Shown: positions 1 through 12,631 of the stretch, one piece after another | Position numbering within the stretch: the first letter of the stretch is position 1 | How the letters are laid out: each line of letters starts with the position of its first letter | Origin: Nymphaea colorata | Taxonomy: Eukaryota > Streptophyta > Magnoliopsida > Nymphaeales > Nymphaeaceae | Assembly: GCF_008831285.2 (NCBI RefSeq) | Contig: NC_045145.1 | Location: 11,346,802-11,410,801, forward strand | Direction of reading: 5' to 3' | Length of the DNA stretch: 64,000 nt | Notes under the pieces: generated by a model | Database searches by the model: none | Told to the model about the DNA's origin: nothing | The model's input: the letters and a program-made list of their open reading frames with translations, nothing else | Program-made: the position numbers and the translations under genes

Positions 1-559
1 TTCTACCTGATTTGGTGGAGCCTTGATGTTCAACCAGCAAGAGAAAAGGTTAGCCATTTGATGATCTTCTTAATGGGTGTTATGATTTTCTGATACAGTT
101 TGTAGAATCTACAGTCATCTGAAATACTGGGATGTATGGGCATAACCGTGTGATGAAAATGTATCCTGGAAAACCGTAGGATGAAAATGTATCCTGGAAA
201 ACCGTAGGTGTTAGAAATGCATATACAGAAAGATAAAAGGGTGGAATGTAATAACATGAAAAGGGGATGTGAGAAGTAGCAGTAAGTGTAAAATGATGGA
301 AGCATATGATGTATTCACGATGCTGCCTAACTTTTTCAACTTGTGGATCATTAAGATTTGTTGTCTGACATAGTCATCAAATCGATGCAATAAATTGTCC
401 TTGCACTTTTGTTTGGTGGCGAGTAGAAAATAACTAGCATTAACTTGGTATACCTTATCAACAATTCCATGTTCGCTACTTTTTCTTTTATAAATTTTAT
501 AGTTTGGTTCTTTCGGATATCTTGGTACCTTATGCATATGTATATATTTTGTGATGCAG
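1..559. other. Intron of the CYP23-like gene, upstream of exon a
   Basis: AT-rich sequence ending in a good 3' splice site. A 26-base direct repeat lies at about 162-207 (ATGAAAATGTATCCTGGAAA and following bases, twice). No open reading frame here looks real. Confidence 0.5.
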
Positions 560-673
560 ACAAAATATGGGGATATTGAATTTGGATTTTATCCTCAAGT
601 TGCCCCCAAAACTGTCAAGCACATATTTGAACTTGTCCGCTTAGGATGCTTTAATACAAATCACTTTTTCCGG
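560..673 (+). CDS. CYP23: CYP23-like exon a
   Basis: Acceptor ..GATGCAG ends at 559 and donor GTAAGA starts at 674. The exon holds 38 whole codons ([20 protein letters not shown] to FNTNHFFR), the first beta strands of the cyclophilin fold. The run HFFR corresponds to the conserved YxFHR-like strand of the family, here in its divergent plant form. The exon enters and leaves in phase 0. Confidence 0.88.
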
Positions 674-3600
674 GTAAGATCCTTACAGTAGTTTCATTAG
701 CAGTCATGCTATTATGTTTGATCTTTCTATCCTATGTGGCACTTAAATGGAAGCACAAAGCTGATTACAGATCGACAAGAATTTTGTCGCTCAAGTGGCT
801 GATGTTATGGGTGGCAGAACAGCTCCTTTAAATGAAGAACAGAGGGAAGAGGCTGTGAAAAATGTTGTCGGAGAATTTAGCAACATCAAGCACGTAAGAG
901 GTGTACTTTCTATGGGAAGGTAAGTTGGCATCTGTAAAGCCAGTTAAATTTTCTTCACTTACGATAAGGCATGAAATATCTTAAAAACTTCTGACATTAG
1001 GTACAATAAGATTTAGAGCACCATTGCTCTCACAGAGTTGCACAAAGGCACTAAAAAGCAAGGAATTCTGTTTGAGGACAAAAAATGCTTACAAAAGTGT
1101 TACTGAAATAGGGATCATTCCTCAATATATACAAGAGGGGTTGCCTGAGCAAGCCATTGGTAGCTCCAAAAGGCTCTAAATGGAGACACTGGTGCTGGCC
1201 AAAGACTAGTTCAACTATGGTGAAAGGTCATCCCTGACCCAGGACTAAAAAAATTAAAAAGTACGAAATGAAAACAAATGAAAAGAAAATTATCGAAAAA
1301 TGTGTGTGTGTCTGTGTATTTGTGTAAACATTAAGTACATGTGTATAGAGATAAATGCAATTGTGTTATATAATACGTAAGATTACATATATGTTCTTAC
1401 TTCCTTCAAACTCATGTTGCTATGGTTGGATGTTTGCTGAGAAGGAATTATAATTTGGGTCAACAAAGTGTCTTGGTCTTGGTAAAGAAGTTTGCCAGTG
1501 CTATCTATAACTATAAGGGTAGGATAACATAAATGAAAAGCATTCTTCAAATACTTTCTCAAATACTTAACATCGTAACTGTCTGTTTCAAAATATTTCT
1601 TGCATTCATAAATTATATGGTGCCAGCTATATACATGACACTCTTCTTACCATAAGACAATGTCACCCGTTTTCCTCAGCTAAACTGTGTTTAGTTTGAT
1701 TGCAATGGTTATATTCAGCTCCTGTAGATGAAAAGTGAGACTTTCAAGAGAATCATGTAAAACACACAAACCTGGAATGGGGCAACAGGAATTATGATCA
1801 CCCTTCCAATCAAAATCAGTATAAGAAGCTAAACGGATAGAATATTGTCCCGATGTCTGGTGAATTGAATCCATTTAGATATGAGGGATATCTCTGCTGA
1901 AATCATTCTATGCTCCCCATTCATGATTTCCCATTGAACACCACCTCTGTTTGGGTCTCTCCAAATGGCCCCATTGATAACTCCTTTGCTTCTTCTGGAC
2001 ACTAGAACTTGAATGATATCTTCAGCTTCCTCTAGCTTCTGATAGGGTTTGCAAACAATCCCTGTGGAAATCCATATCTTCACTAAGGCGAGGTGCTCCT
2101 CCGTTCACTTCATACTGTTAAACACATTAATACAGTTTCTCCACACCCCATGTTTGGCTCCCAAGCACATGGATTCCATTCCATCGTAGTCATGGAAGAC
2201 CTGGTTTCTCCTACTCCACAGTTGCCAAACCACCACTTGAAAGCAGACCTTCCAGCACCTTCGAAGCCATGGGGGATCTATCTTAGTGCTGTACCAGACT
2301 TGAAGCTCCTGCGAGCTGCCTTGTCATGGGATCCTACTTCTGCCGAACAATAATTTTCAACACATACCTGTTACTAAAGACAGCATGTAATCGGTAACAA
2401 CAACGCCAGTTACAACTACAGTCAATGCTGTTACTGTGATTGAAAGCTAAACACGATTGACTGGCTCTACTCTAAAACTAAGTAAAACAGTAAAATAACT
2501 ATGAAATCTAAATGCCAATGCTTTCATTTTTGTGACTACATTCATTACATTGAAATTGATCTGTAGAACAATCTTTAGAAGAGGTGAGAAAGAAAACTTC
2601 TCTTCATTAAATGACCTAGTCCATGATGCTAAGCATTTATATCCTTTGATTAGACAACGTTACAGAAAGAACTTTTGTACGCATGAAGGTTGTATATAGA
2701 AGAAGTCTCATTGCCAAGAGCCTTCCGCAACCAATTTCTCAGATCAGCAATTTTGCACCCAGCTTTATTCAATGAAAATAAAATATCACATCCATGATCC
2801 ATAACTTGAAAGACAACAGACAAATTTAAGTTCAATTGAGGAAGATATCTAATTTTTGGTACAAAAATATTCTGTTGTTTTTGGAATCACTTTCAAAATT
2901 TCCTCTGCTCTCAATTTTTAAAATTCTATCAACAGTTAAGACATAAGATTCACAAGAATTGCGGATTAACATTCAAACAAACTATATTTATTTGGAGCAA
3001 TGTGAAAAGAGTTTCTGGGATCAAACAATCAAGAATATGTAGCTAGAATTGATGCAGTTGAGATGATTATTCCCAAAATTGATCCCGTGATATGAGGTTG
3101 AAGAGCTTCCACAAGTTTACTTGAAGACATTAAATGGGATAGAGCATCCTTTATCTTGGCTAGTTGATAATGCCAATGTAGCTTTCTTATGCCCAATATC
3201 CTTCTGGAACTTAGGACACTGAAGGCAGATGTAATCGGGTTTGATGAAAAAAATGGTACAATACCTTGGGTTCACCTCTATTTTTATTTGGTTTAAGAAT
3301 AATTTCCCAATTTAGCTGCTATAAGAGCTTTATCTTCTTCAATTCATATTTAGTCATGTTTCTTCACCACTCAGCTTGTTAAGTGTCTCATCAGTGGCTA
3401 GAGGAAAAGAGAGACATAGAAGAGAAGCCATTGCCTCTTCAAATTTGGGTCTCAAACCTTGAAGAACGTGAAAAACCTTCTTCAACTTGAGTTCTTCTTA
3501 TTTCATACAATGACAATTTCTTTCCATTTTTGGCTCAGCTTCAGATAATTCATTGGAAAACAATGATAATTCAATAAAATAATCACTAATACTTTTACCT

Positions 3601-5075
3601 ACTTGTGTAATATTTGTAGCCTTCTTCTTTAGATAATATTATGGGCTATATCTTTTCTGGATGAATGCACTCAAGACATTATCTTTATAGCGAAGAAGAT
3701 TAGAGGCAATTTTATGTTCTATGCTGTTAAGCATCCAAACTATGATTTTAGTATCTTTCATATCCAATTCATCTAGCTTTTTGTAATACTTTTCCATTAC
3801 CCTTATCTTTGCTATGATTCAAGATTTCTTTTGTCTCTTTTTTTTTTCTTTTCTCATTGTTGATTTCATCAAGTTTAGGAGTTGCTTGGGGAACAGTACC
3901 CCATGTATATCCTCACAGGCCTTGTTCTTTCAAGTAGGGTCTCCAAATGTCATGCACAAGCCATATAGGTACTTCCATTGAGCTTGAAGATGGGAACAAA
4001 GTTGAAGTTAGAGTTGTTTTAAGATGATTCAGCTACGATGATAAACGTGCACTCTTGAATGATAAGGGAAGGGCTTCAAAACTTCTTCCAGTTAAACAGC
4101 TTTCCAAATTCCAGAATTCTTCAGGGACTATGCATGTTCCAGCATCTTTAACAAATAAAAATCAAATCAACCAGGCTTTGGTACCATGTGAATCAGCCAC
4201 TAATAAGAGGTACCAATCCCTTGAAAGTAATGAACTTCAAAGCCCAGAGATAACAACAGGAATGACTAAAACACCGTACTGTACAAAAGGGAAAACCCTA
4301 CAATATATAGAGGTGAAGAGCCAAGCTAGCTGTTGGGTTATCCCCATAGCTCGAAAACTAGCCGTTGGGAGCTAGCCAATAGCTAGCTTGGTCAAGTCAA
4401 GGGCATGAATGAACTAGAATAATGAAAAACGAAAAATGCAAAAGAAAAAGAAACAAATACAAAGTTCACGATAACTATTTATTCATTTGAACTATACCTC
4501 TGAAGGAGCAGAAATCTTTCATTTCCGGGTTTAAAAACTTTGCTCTTCATTCACTAAGTCCTATCCTTTCGCAAATTTTTATAGCTTTTTTTAGTATTTC
4601 ATTCATGGCCTTTTTTGTTTTCAAGGTATGAGGATCCTGATAGCGCATCATCTTCATTTTCAATTCTTCTTGGTGATGCTCCTCACCTTGATAGACAGGT
4701 AAACCTGAATTTGCAGAAGTGATTTCAACTTCTTTCTCTTGGTTGTCCATATCTTTAACTTGCTTATATATCAGTATGCAATATTTGGCAAAGTAACAAA
4801 AGGAGATGACACACTAAGAAAGCTTGAGGAGCTTCCTACTCGTAGGGAGGGGATTTTCGTGATGGTAAGATTTTCATGCCAAGATATATCTCTAATATTT
4901 CTTTTTACACAAAGGCATTCAGAAATACTTACTAGAGATCTTAACATCAATCCTGCTTCCACTTTCAGCCACTGGAGCGCATCGACATCTTATCAACCTA
5001 CTATTATGGTAAGAGAAAACTGTAAAAATGTACTATTTTCTTGATTTATACTAGCAACTTCCTGGTGCTCTATGT

Positions 5076-5113
<38 letters not shown>

Positions 5114-8100
5114 GAGAGAGATTCGTGGAATTTAAATAACTGTTGTTTGAAAAAAGGAAGGGAAAGAGTGAATATAGAGATCGCTGCATCTTACCTACTT
5201 GGAGAGGGAAGATGGAACCTGTTCATGAAATCAATTTACTGTGAAAGAAAAGATATTACAGAACAAAAATCACAAGTGATTCCAAAAAACATGTCTGTAT
5301 AGATCTGTATATTGTGCCAGTTTTTATAATGGCAATTTATATATGTGCATATGCATTTGTTTCTTGTTCTTCCTTTCATATAGATATCTTCCTTTTATGT
5401 CCTTTTGTATGTAATCCCTATCATCTCACTCTTAACGGACATTATCATAATAGAGCTTCTAGCTATTGAGAGTGACCAATGGCTAGTCGAACTGGCCAAA
5501 CTAGCTGTTGTTGCTCCCAATGGCTGGCCTTCATTTTTTTTGTGCCTTGTTAGTTAGTTATCTAAAAATATGGTTTACTATTTTTGTGTTTTTTTGGGAG
5601 GATAAGAATAGTCCTTTGCTCTTTTCATGGCTTCCATGGTGATCTTTGTGAGCACGTCAATCTTACTTTTCAGTCAAGTTACAAACAACTTTTTGTCTAC
5701 ATATGCTTATAATTAGAATATCTTACATCTTCCACACATTGCACACAAGCACATTGTACTTCTATGAGGTGCACATTCTTATTGGAAGATTTAACATAGA
5801 TTTATATATTTATTATTGTAATCAAGGTCACAATGTATAATTTATATTTTTCTAGATCATGATGTAAGACCCTTGACATAGACATAATGAGTAAATTCTG
5901 TTGTTTAGACTTTAGAGAGGTAGAGAAGAAGGAGAACGTGAGGAGGAAAGAGAGTAAGGAGCTGTTCACTTGTTACGGCTGCTCCCTTTCCTTTAAATAA
6001 TAATGATTAGGGTTATGATTAACCCTTTACATAAAGAGTCCAACAAAACTTTAAAATTCAGAAAACTACCTAATACTAAACTTCCAAAATACAAAAAACC
6101 TCAAATGCAAAACAGTAAGTTTTCTCAACACTCTCCCTCAAGCTGGAGCATAGATGTCTATCATGCTTAGCTTGTTACAACATTTCATGAAATCAGATAT
6201 AGGAAGAGCTTTGGTAAATATATCTGCAGTTTGATCTTCTGAAGCAATATATTCAGTAGAAATAATTCCTGCTTGGACCAAGTCTCTAATGTAATGACAA
6301 TCAACTTCGATATGCTTGGTCCGTTCGTGGAAAACCGGATTATTTGCTATATAAGTAGCCGCTTTATTATCACATTGCATTTTTATAGGCAATTCGGTCT
6401 GTATTCCAAGTCCTTCTAGCATGGCTCTCACCCAAGTGATTTCAGTGGCAGTTTGGGCCATGGCTCGGTATTCTGACTCTGCACTCGACCGAGTAACAAC
6501 AACTTGCTTTTTACTTCTCCAAGAAACTAAGTTACCACCAACAAAGATACAAAATCCCGTAGTGGACTTTCTGTCATCAATAGAACCTGCATAATCTGCA
6601 TCAGAATAAGCTTCTATCTGAAGTGAAGAACTTCTTCTAAATAATAGACCCTTTCCAGGAGAACCTTTTAGAAATTTCAATAATAGCATAGCTGCATCCC
6701 AATGAGCTTTTCTTGGCTTATCCATAAACTGGCTTAGTTTTCCCACAGCAAAGGATATAGCTTTCCAATCAGAGACCGATATGATTTGCTATCAACAGGT
6801 TCAGATTTATCATCATATAAGTGAATACGAAAATTCATAAGAATAGATGCCGGTTTAGTTCCAGTCATACCTGTGTCTCCTGTAGCAAATCAAGAACATA
6901 TTTTCTTTGGGAAAGGACTAGACCTTCTTTACTTTTTGCTACTTCTATCCCCAAGAAGTAACGTAGAGGGCCAAGATCTTTAGTAACAAAGTGTTGTTGG
7001 AGATACTTCTTTGTGTCTTGTATTTCTTGTTCACTGTCACTAGTTAAAATAATATCATCCACATATATCACCATAACAACCATACCTCTTGAGGTCCTTT
7101 TTATGAACAATGAATGATCTAAAGGAGATCTATGAAACTTAAACTTGGACACAACATCACACAACTTCTGAAACCATGTTCTTGGACTCTGTTTCAAACC
7201 ATATATAGCCTTCTTTAACAAACATACCTTGGTACACTCCCCCTGCTTCTCAAAACCAGGTGGTTGTTGCATATAAACTACTTTAGATAGATCCCCATAC
7301 AAAAAGACATTTTTAACATCAAGCTGGTACATATTCCATCCATAATGAACTGCAATAGATATAATAAGGCGTATAGTACCTAGACGTGCCACAGGAGAGA
7401 AAGTTTCAAAGAAGTCAATACCATATGTCTGTGTGTACCCTTTTGCTACCAATCGTGCCTTGTATCGCTCAACGGTACCATCTGAGTTATACTTGATAGT
7501 AAATACCCATTTCGAGCCGACAATATCTGCCTCAAAAGAAGGTTCAACAAGATCCCAAGTGTGGCGACATATTAAACAACCCATCTCCTCCTTCATTGCT
7601 TGGTACCACTTAGAATCCAACATAGCTTGTTCATGTGAAATAGGAATGGAAGTAGTTGACAAAGCATCAATAAATTTGCACATATGATCTCCCAAATGAG
7701 CTGTACTAACAAATTTAGAAAGAGGATGAATTGTGCATTGTCTGATCCCTTTACACAGTGCAATTGGTAGTTCATCAGGATGAGATGCATCAAGGGAACA
7801 CTCAGACATGTCATGTAATTCAGAATTACTTACCTCCCGAGAGCAAGATGGTGCAGGCTCATTAGATGATGGATTCCTTCTTGAATATGAGAGGAGGATC
7901 TTTAAACCGTGGAATGGAGAGATTGGGACAAGTGGGAGATGATAAAAAGGAAGGGACTCAAGTGGAATAGAAGGAGGCATCTTAGACGATGGATATGAGG
8001 GGTTTGCATGAAAGAATGGAAAGACTCATGGAAGGTTACATCGGCACTGACAAACTCTGGAATAGTTATAGGATCAAGGCATCGATACCCTTTTTGATTT

Positions 8101-11100
8101 CTAGAATATCCCACAAATACACATTTACTTGTGCAGCTAGTTTATCTCGATTAGGTCCAAGTTTATGTACAAAGCATGTGCATCCAAATATACGTGGAGG
8201 CAAAGAGAACAAGGCCCTGTTTGGGTAAAGAATTTGAATTGAGATCTTGTTGTCTATGGAAGAGGATGACATTCTATTTATTAGGTAACATGCGGTTAGG
8301 ATTGCATCTCCCCAAAATTTTGAAGGCATATGAGAATGAATCATGATCGTGCGGGCAACATCCAACAAATGGCGATGTTTTCTTTCAACTACACCATTTT
8401 GTTGAGATGTGTGAGGGCATGTAAAATGTGGCATAATACCATGGGATTTATAGAATTCAAGTAGAGAAGTAGATTTGAACTCGAGAGCATTGTCAGTGCG
8501 AACAACCTTGACACAAGAACTAAATTGAGTTTTTATTTCCAATATGAAAGATTTCAAGATACAAGGAGCTTTAGTTCTGTCTTTCATCCAAAAAACCCAA
8601 GTGACACGAGAGAAATCATCAACAATGGATAGATAATACCGAAACGACAACCGACTTGGGACCCGACTAGGGCCCCAAACATCAACATGAACTAAATCAA
8701 ATAGATTTTGGTTAGACTGACTTTGACTCGATGGAAATGAAGTACGACTATGCTTGCCTAGTTGACAAGCTTCACACTCGATAGAAGTTGTGGAAGAAAT
8801 CTGAGGACATAGCAGCCGTAGTTTAGGGAAGGATGGATGACCCAATCTGAGATGCCATTGGAACACACTTGAAGACGAATCGACTAAGAATGACGCCTCT
8901 TTAACAGATGCATCCAAGAAGTAGATTCTATCTTTCTCATGGCCTCCACCAATCTTCCTCCCAGTCGATAGGTCCTGAAATACACAAGTACCTGGGTCAA
9001 AAATAACTCGACAATTCATCTCTTTAGTTAGTTTGCTTACATATAACAAATTCTTTGGGAATTCAGGAGTATATAGCACATCATGAACATGCAAAGATGG
9101 AGAGAGATTTCCATCCGCCAATCGAACATACTGTAAGGGCTTAAATTTCTGCAGGTTTGAAATACTAGTATCTCCACAGAAGTGTTTGGAAGGTCTAGAA
9201 TCAATTATCCAACAATCATTAGAAGAAGTTTTACCTGCAGAATATGCTGAATTTGTGATAGCTGTGGATGCCGATGTGGTAGAAGGCGTAGTATTTGATC
9301 GATGCTCCGTAATTAAATCAAGTTCAGCCGGACTTAGATTAAGAGATGTGGCATCTACAGAAGCAGTTGTGGGTTTCGCCTTAGGAACTATACTGATAGA
9401 CTGCGTGTTTGGAGCAGAAGTGGATGAGGGTGTCACAATAGAGGATGTGGATGAGTTAGGCTTACCCACTTTGTTCCAGCACCTATCCTCTAAGTGACCA
9501 AGACAACCACAATATATGCATTGAAGTCTTCCACGTCCTCCTGGACCTCGACCTCTTCCTTTACCACGGGAAGAGTATAGTCCACTTCGTCCTCCTCCAA
9601 ATGAGGCAAGAGCAGATGGTTGTGAGTTGTTTGAGGGTGGAGGAAGAGTAACAACCAATCTGTTTAGCCTGTTAAAGGCCTCAGCAAGATCAGGAAAATC
9701 TGAACCTGTAAGCATTTGAGTCTTGGCTGCAGAATAATCCGATGATAGTCCAGCAAGAAATTTAACAACAATCATTTGCTCCATGTGAGATTTGAGACAA
9801 TGCTTACAAGGTGGTTTTAAGGAATTCATCTTTTCATAAGTGAACTTCAGCTTTGTGAAGTATTCAGTTAAATCCAAGTCACCTTGTTGCATTTGTAACA
9901 ATTCTTGCTGAACCTGTAAAATTTTGCTGATGTTCTTGTCTTGAGAGTACGTCTGCCGAAGAGAATTCCACATATCTTTAGCTGTATTATAATAACAAAG
10001 CCCTGCAGTAATGTGGGGTTGAGTGCTATTCATAAGCCAAACATTGATTATACTATTTTCTTCCTCCCACCGTGCATATTTACCAATCTTTTCAACTGGT
10101 TCATCTTCCTCCAATATATATTTCTTCTCATGTCCAACGACTGACAACATGAAGGTTCTAGCCCATACATCGTAGTTGGCTCCATCAAGTTTGATAGTAG
10201 ATCCAAAAGAAAAGGGATTTGAGAAGACTTTGTACTCAACACCGGCCTCTATTTGCTGATTTCCAGATTCGGTTCTATCATGTTGTAAAGATTTATTAGC
10301 AGCCATGATAAAACCTTGAAAATAGAAGAATATGAAAGTCCACGACAGACTGAATATTGACTAATAAGATATCAAATTAATCTCCAACAAGGAAGAATAT
10401 CCCTGCAGTCGTTGTTTAGCAGCCCCTACGACAAACCCACTGCTATAGTAATACTTCTGCTTTATCGCAAAGAAAGTCTTTTTTCTAGCAAGCAGCCACC
10501 AGAGATTGACAAGAAAAGATGATGGACGTCAAATACTAGGAAACCAACTAACTGAAAACTGATATACAGTTTTGCAATGTTGCAATAGGCTTGAGTAATC
10601 AGTACCAACTATCATGCAGGTATAAGAAAATCTGGTCCAGCAGCAGGGTACTTAAAAAAAATTTTTACCAGATCTGGCCGACAGCATCAACAACAAAAAG
10701 GCATACCAGACCAATATATCTTCGCTGATCTGGCAGACTTGTAAACTTCAACCTCAACGGAAACGTAAACCATACTGCTGTGATGTATTTAGACGTCCAT
10801 CCATCTTGAAGACCAGTTAACTATACTGCAGCCACATCAACTTCAACAAGGCATCGATCTAGGGTTTTGAAATTTTTGAGAAAACCCTAGATCGAGCCCA
10901 ACAAACACGACCCAACTGTTGTGCTCAAAACAGTAAGTAGAGTAGAGTAATGGGAAGACGATGGGTATGAGAAAGGAATGGAGATGGAGATGAAGGAAGG
11001 CAGATCAGTCCCAAGAAGGAACCTGGCTCTGATACCATGTTGTTTAGAGAGGTAGAGAAGAAGGAGAACGTGAGGAGGAAAGAGAGTAAGGAGCTGTTCA

Positions 11101-12584
11101 CTTGTTACGGCTGCTCCCTTTCCTTTAAATAATAATGATTAGGGTTATGATTAACCCTTTACATAAAGAGTCCAACAAAACTTTAATATTCAGAAAACTA
11201 CCTAATACTAAACTTCCAAAATACAGAAAACCTCAAAAGCAAAACAGTAAGTTTTCTCAACAAATTCAATAAAAGAATTATATTGATCAACAAACTTAGA
11301 GACAAAAGTGATATTTTCTTCTGTTTGGACAAACTTAGACAAAAATGAAATATTTTTTGGTTTCAGAACATAAAGTACTTGTAAAAGTTGGAGAGAACAA
11401 TTAGACATAGAATAGAGGACATTTCTAACACGTGTGAATAGGATGATGAGATCCATCCCCAGTTACTATACTACCTTTAACAAAACAAGGAACTACTAGA
11501 GACATGTGACATGGGTGGTTGCCCCTAAATCGATGTACCAGACTTCTTAGTTGCATGAGAATATGTCTTCTTCAGGAAAGACCACATATCTCTAGCTTTG
11601 GTGTAGTATGCAATCGTTGGAGCGATACGAGACTCTACATTGTTCATGATCCATGACATCACAATGTTATTATCTTCATCACAAGTAGCATATTTTCCTT
11701 TTTTCTCAAGAGGTTCATCTTCTTCAAGAATATATTTCTTCCTATGACCAGCCACCGACATCATAAATACCCTCGACCAAATTTCATAATTTGAACCATC
11801 AAGTTTGATTGTGGTTCTATAGGAGGAGTTACCAGTCATCTTATATTCATTAGACCCTTCTAACCTACTGCTGTCAGCCATAGTAAAATTATAGAATACG
11901 TGGATCATAGCCAAAAAAGACGTGCAGCAATATGAACACAACCATAGAATAGCTGACTAGTTTCAGGCATAGATAACTACTGTCAGATGTAGATATTAGG
12001 CAGTAATATTAGATATAGATATTAGGCAGCAAGCATGCATAGGTTGGACAGCTCCACTCAATGTCAACTATGCTGGAAAACGAGGCAAACTGAAACTAAT
12101 ATTGACTTCAATGATGCTGCCCAAAAAAAAATCTGAAACTAGTCTACACCACTTGACTTCAACGATGTTCCCCCTCCATATGATTTCAACGCTGCCAATA
12201 AAACAGACCTCTAAATGCGAAAATCCATGAGGCAGCACCCAACCAAGTAGATCAGCACACCCGTGTCAATGGTCTGATCTTCTTCGATGGCAGCAACATA
12301 CATAACGACATCAGATTTGTTTTTTTTTTGTTTTTCTGCAACTTAACATCTTCAATAGCCACACCAGTGTGCTAATCATGTCTCTACATGTTAAACGTGA
12401 TTAGCCTCTTTCCACCAACCAGTCTGATTGCTTCTTTTGTAATAAATAGAGATTTCAGACGTGAAACCCTAGCTTGACAGGAGAGATGAGAAATGAGGAA
12501 AGGAGGGAAAGAGAATGGAACCCTAGATCGCACAGCCCTAGACCGTTGCTCTGATACCATGTTCAATATGGGAGGAAGAGAGGG

Positions 12585-12631
<47 letters not shown>

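Larger units (their letters stand above)
5899..11262 (-). mobile_element. Ty1/Copia LTR retrotransposon with both LTRs and target duplication
   Basis: LTRs at 5899-6130 and 11038-11262 begin TGTTGTTTAG and end CTCAACA. By eye they differ by three substitutions and one 7-base insertion in the left copy. The flanks repeat AATTC (5894-5898 and 11263-11267), a 5-bp target duplication. Next to the right LTR, the minus strand reads TGGTATCAGAGC (11026-11037), the standard initiator-tRNA-Met primer site. Next to the left LTR, the minus strand reads TTGAGGGAGAG, a polypurine tract. The element is about 5.36 kb and coding is on the minus strand. It inserted into an older Copia relic in the cyclophilin intron. 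The coding region has frameshifts and a deletion, so it is not self-sufficient. Confidence 0.95.

Noticed and set aside
1-563. Minus-strand ORFs of 70-108 codons at the left edge
   Set aside because: They overlap an intron and exon of the plus-strand cyclophilin gene and have no recognisable content.
1381-1440. Candidate for the missing cyclophilin exon (frame reading [10 protein letters not shown])
   Set aside because: Resembles SSFSMLLG only over a few residues, lacks the upstream YDDP part, has no suitable splice sites and meets a stop directly.
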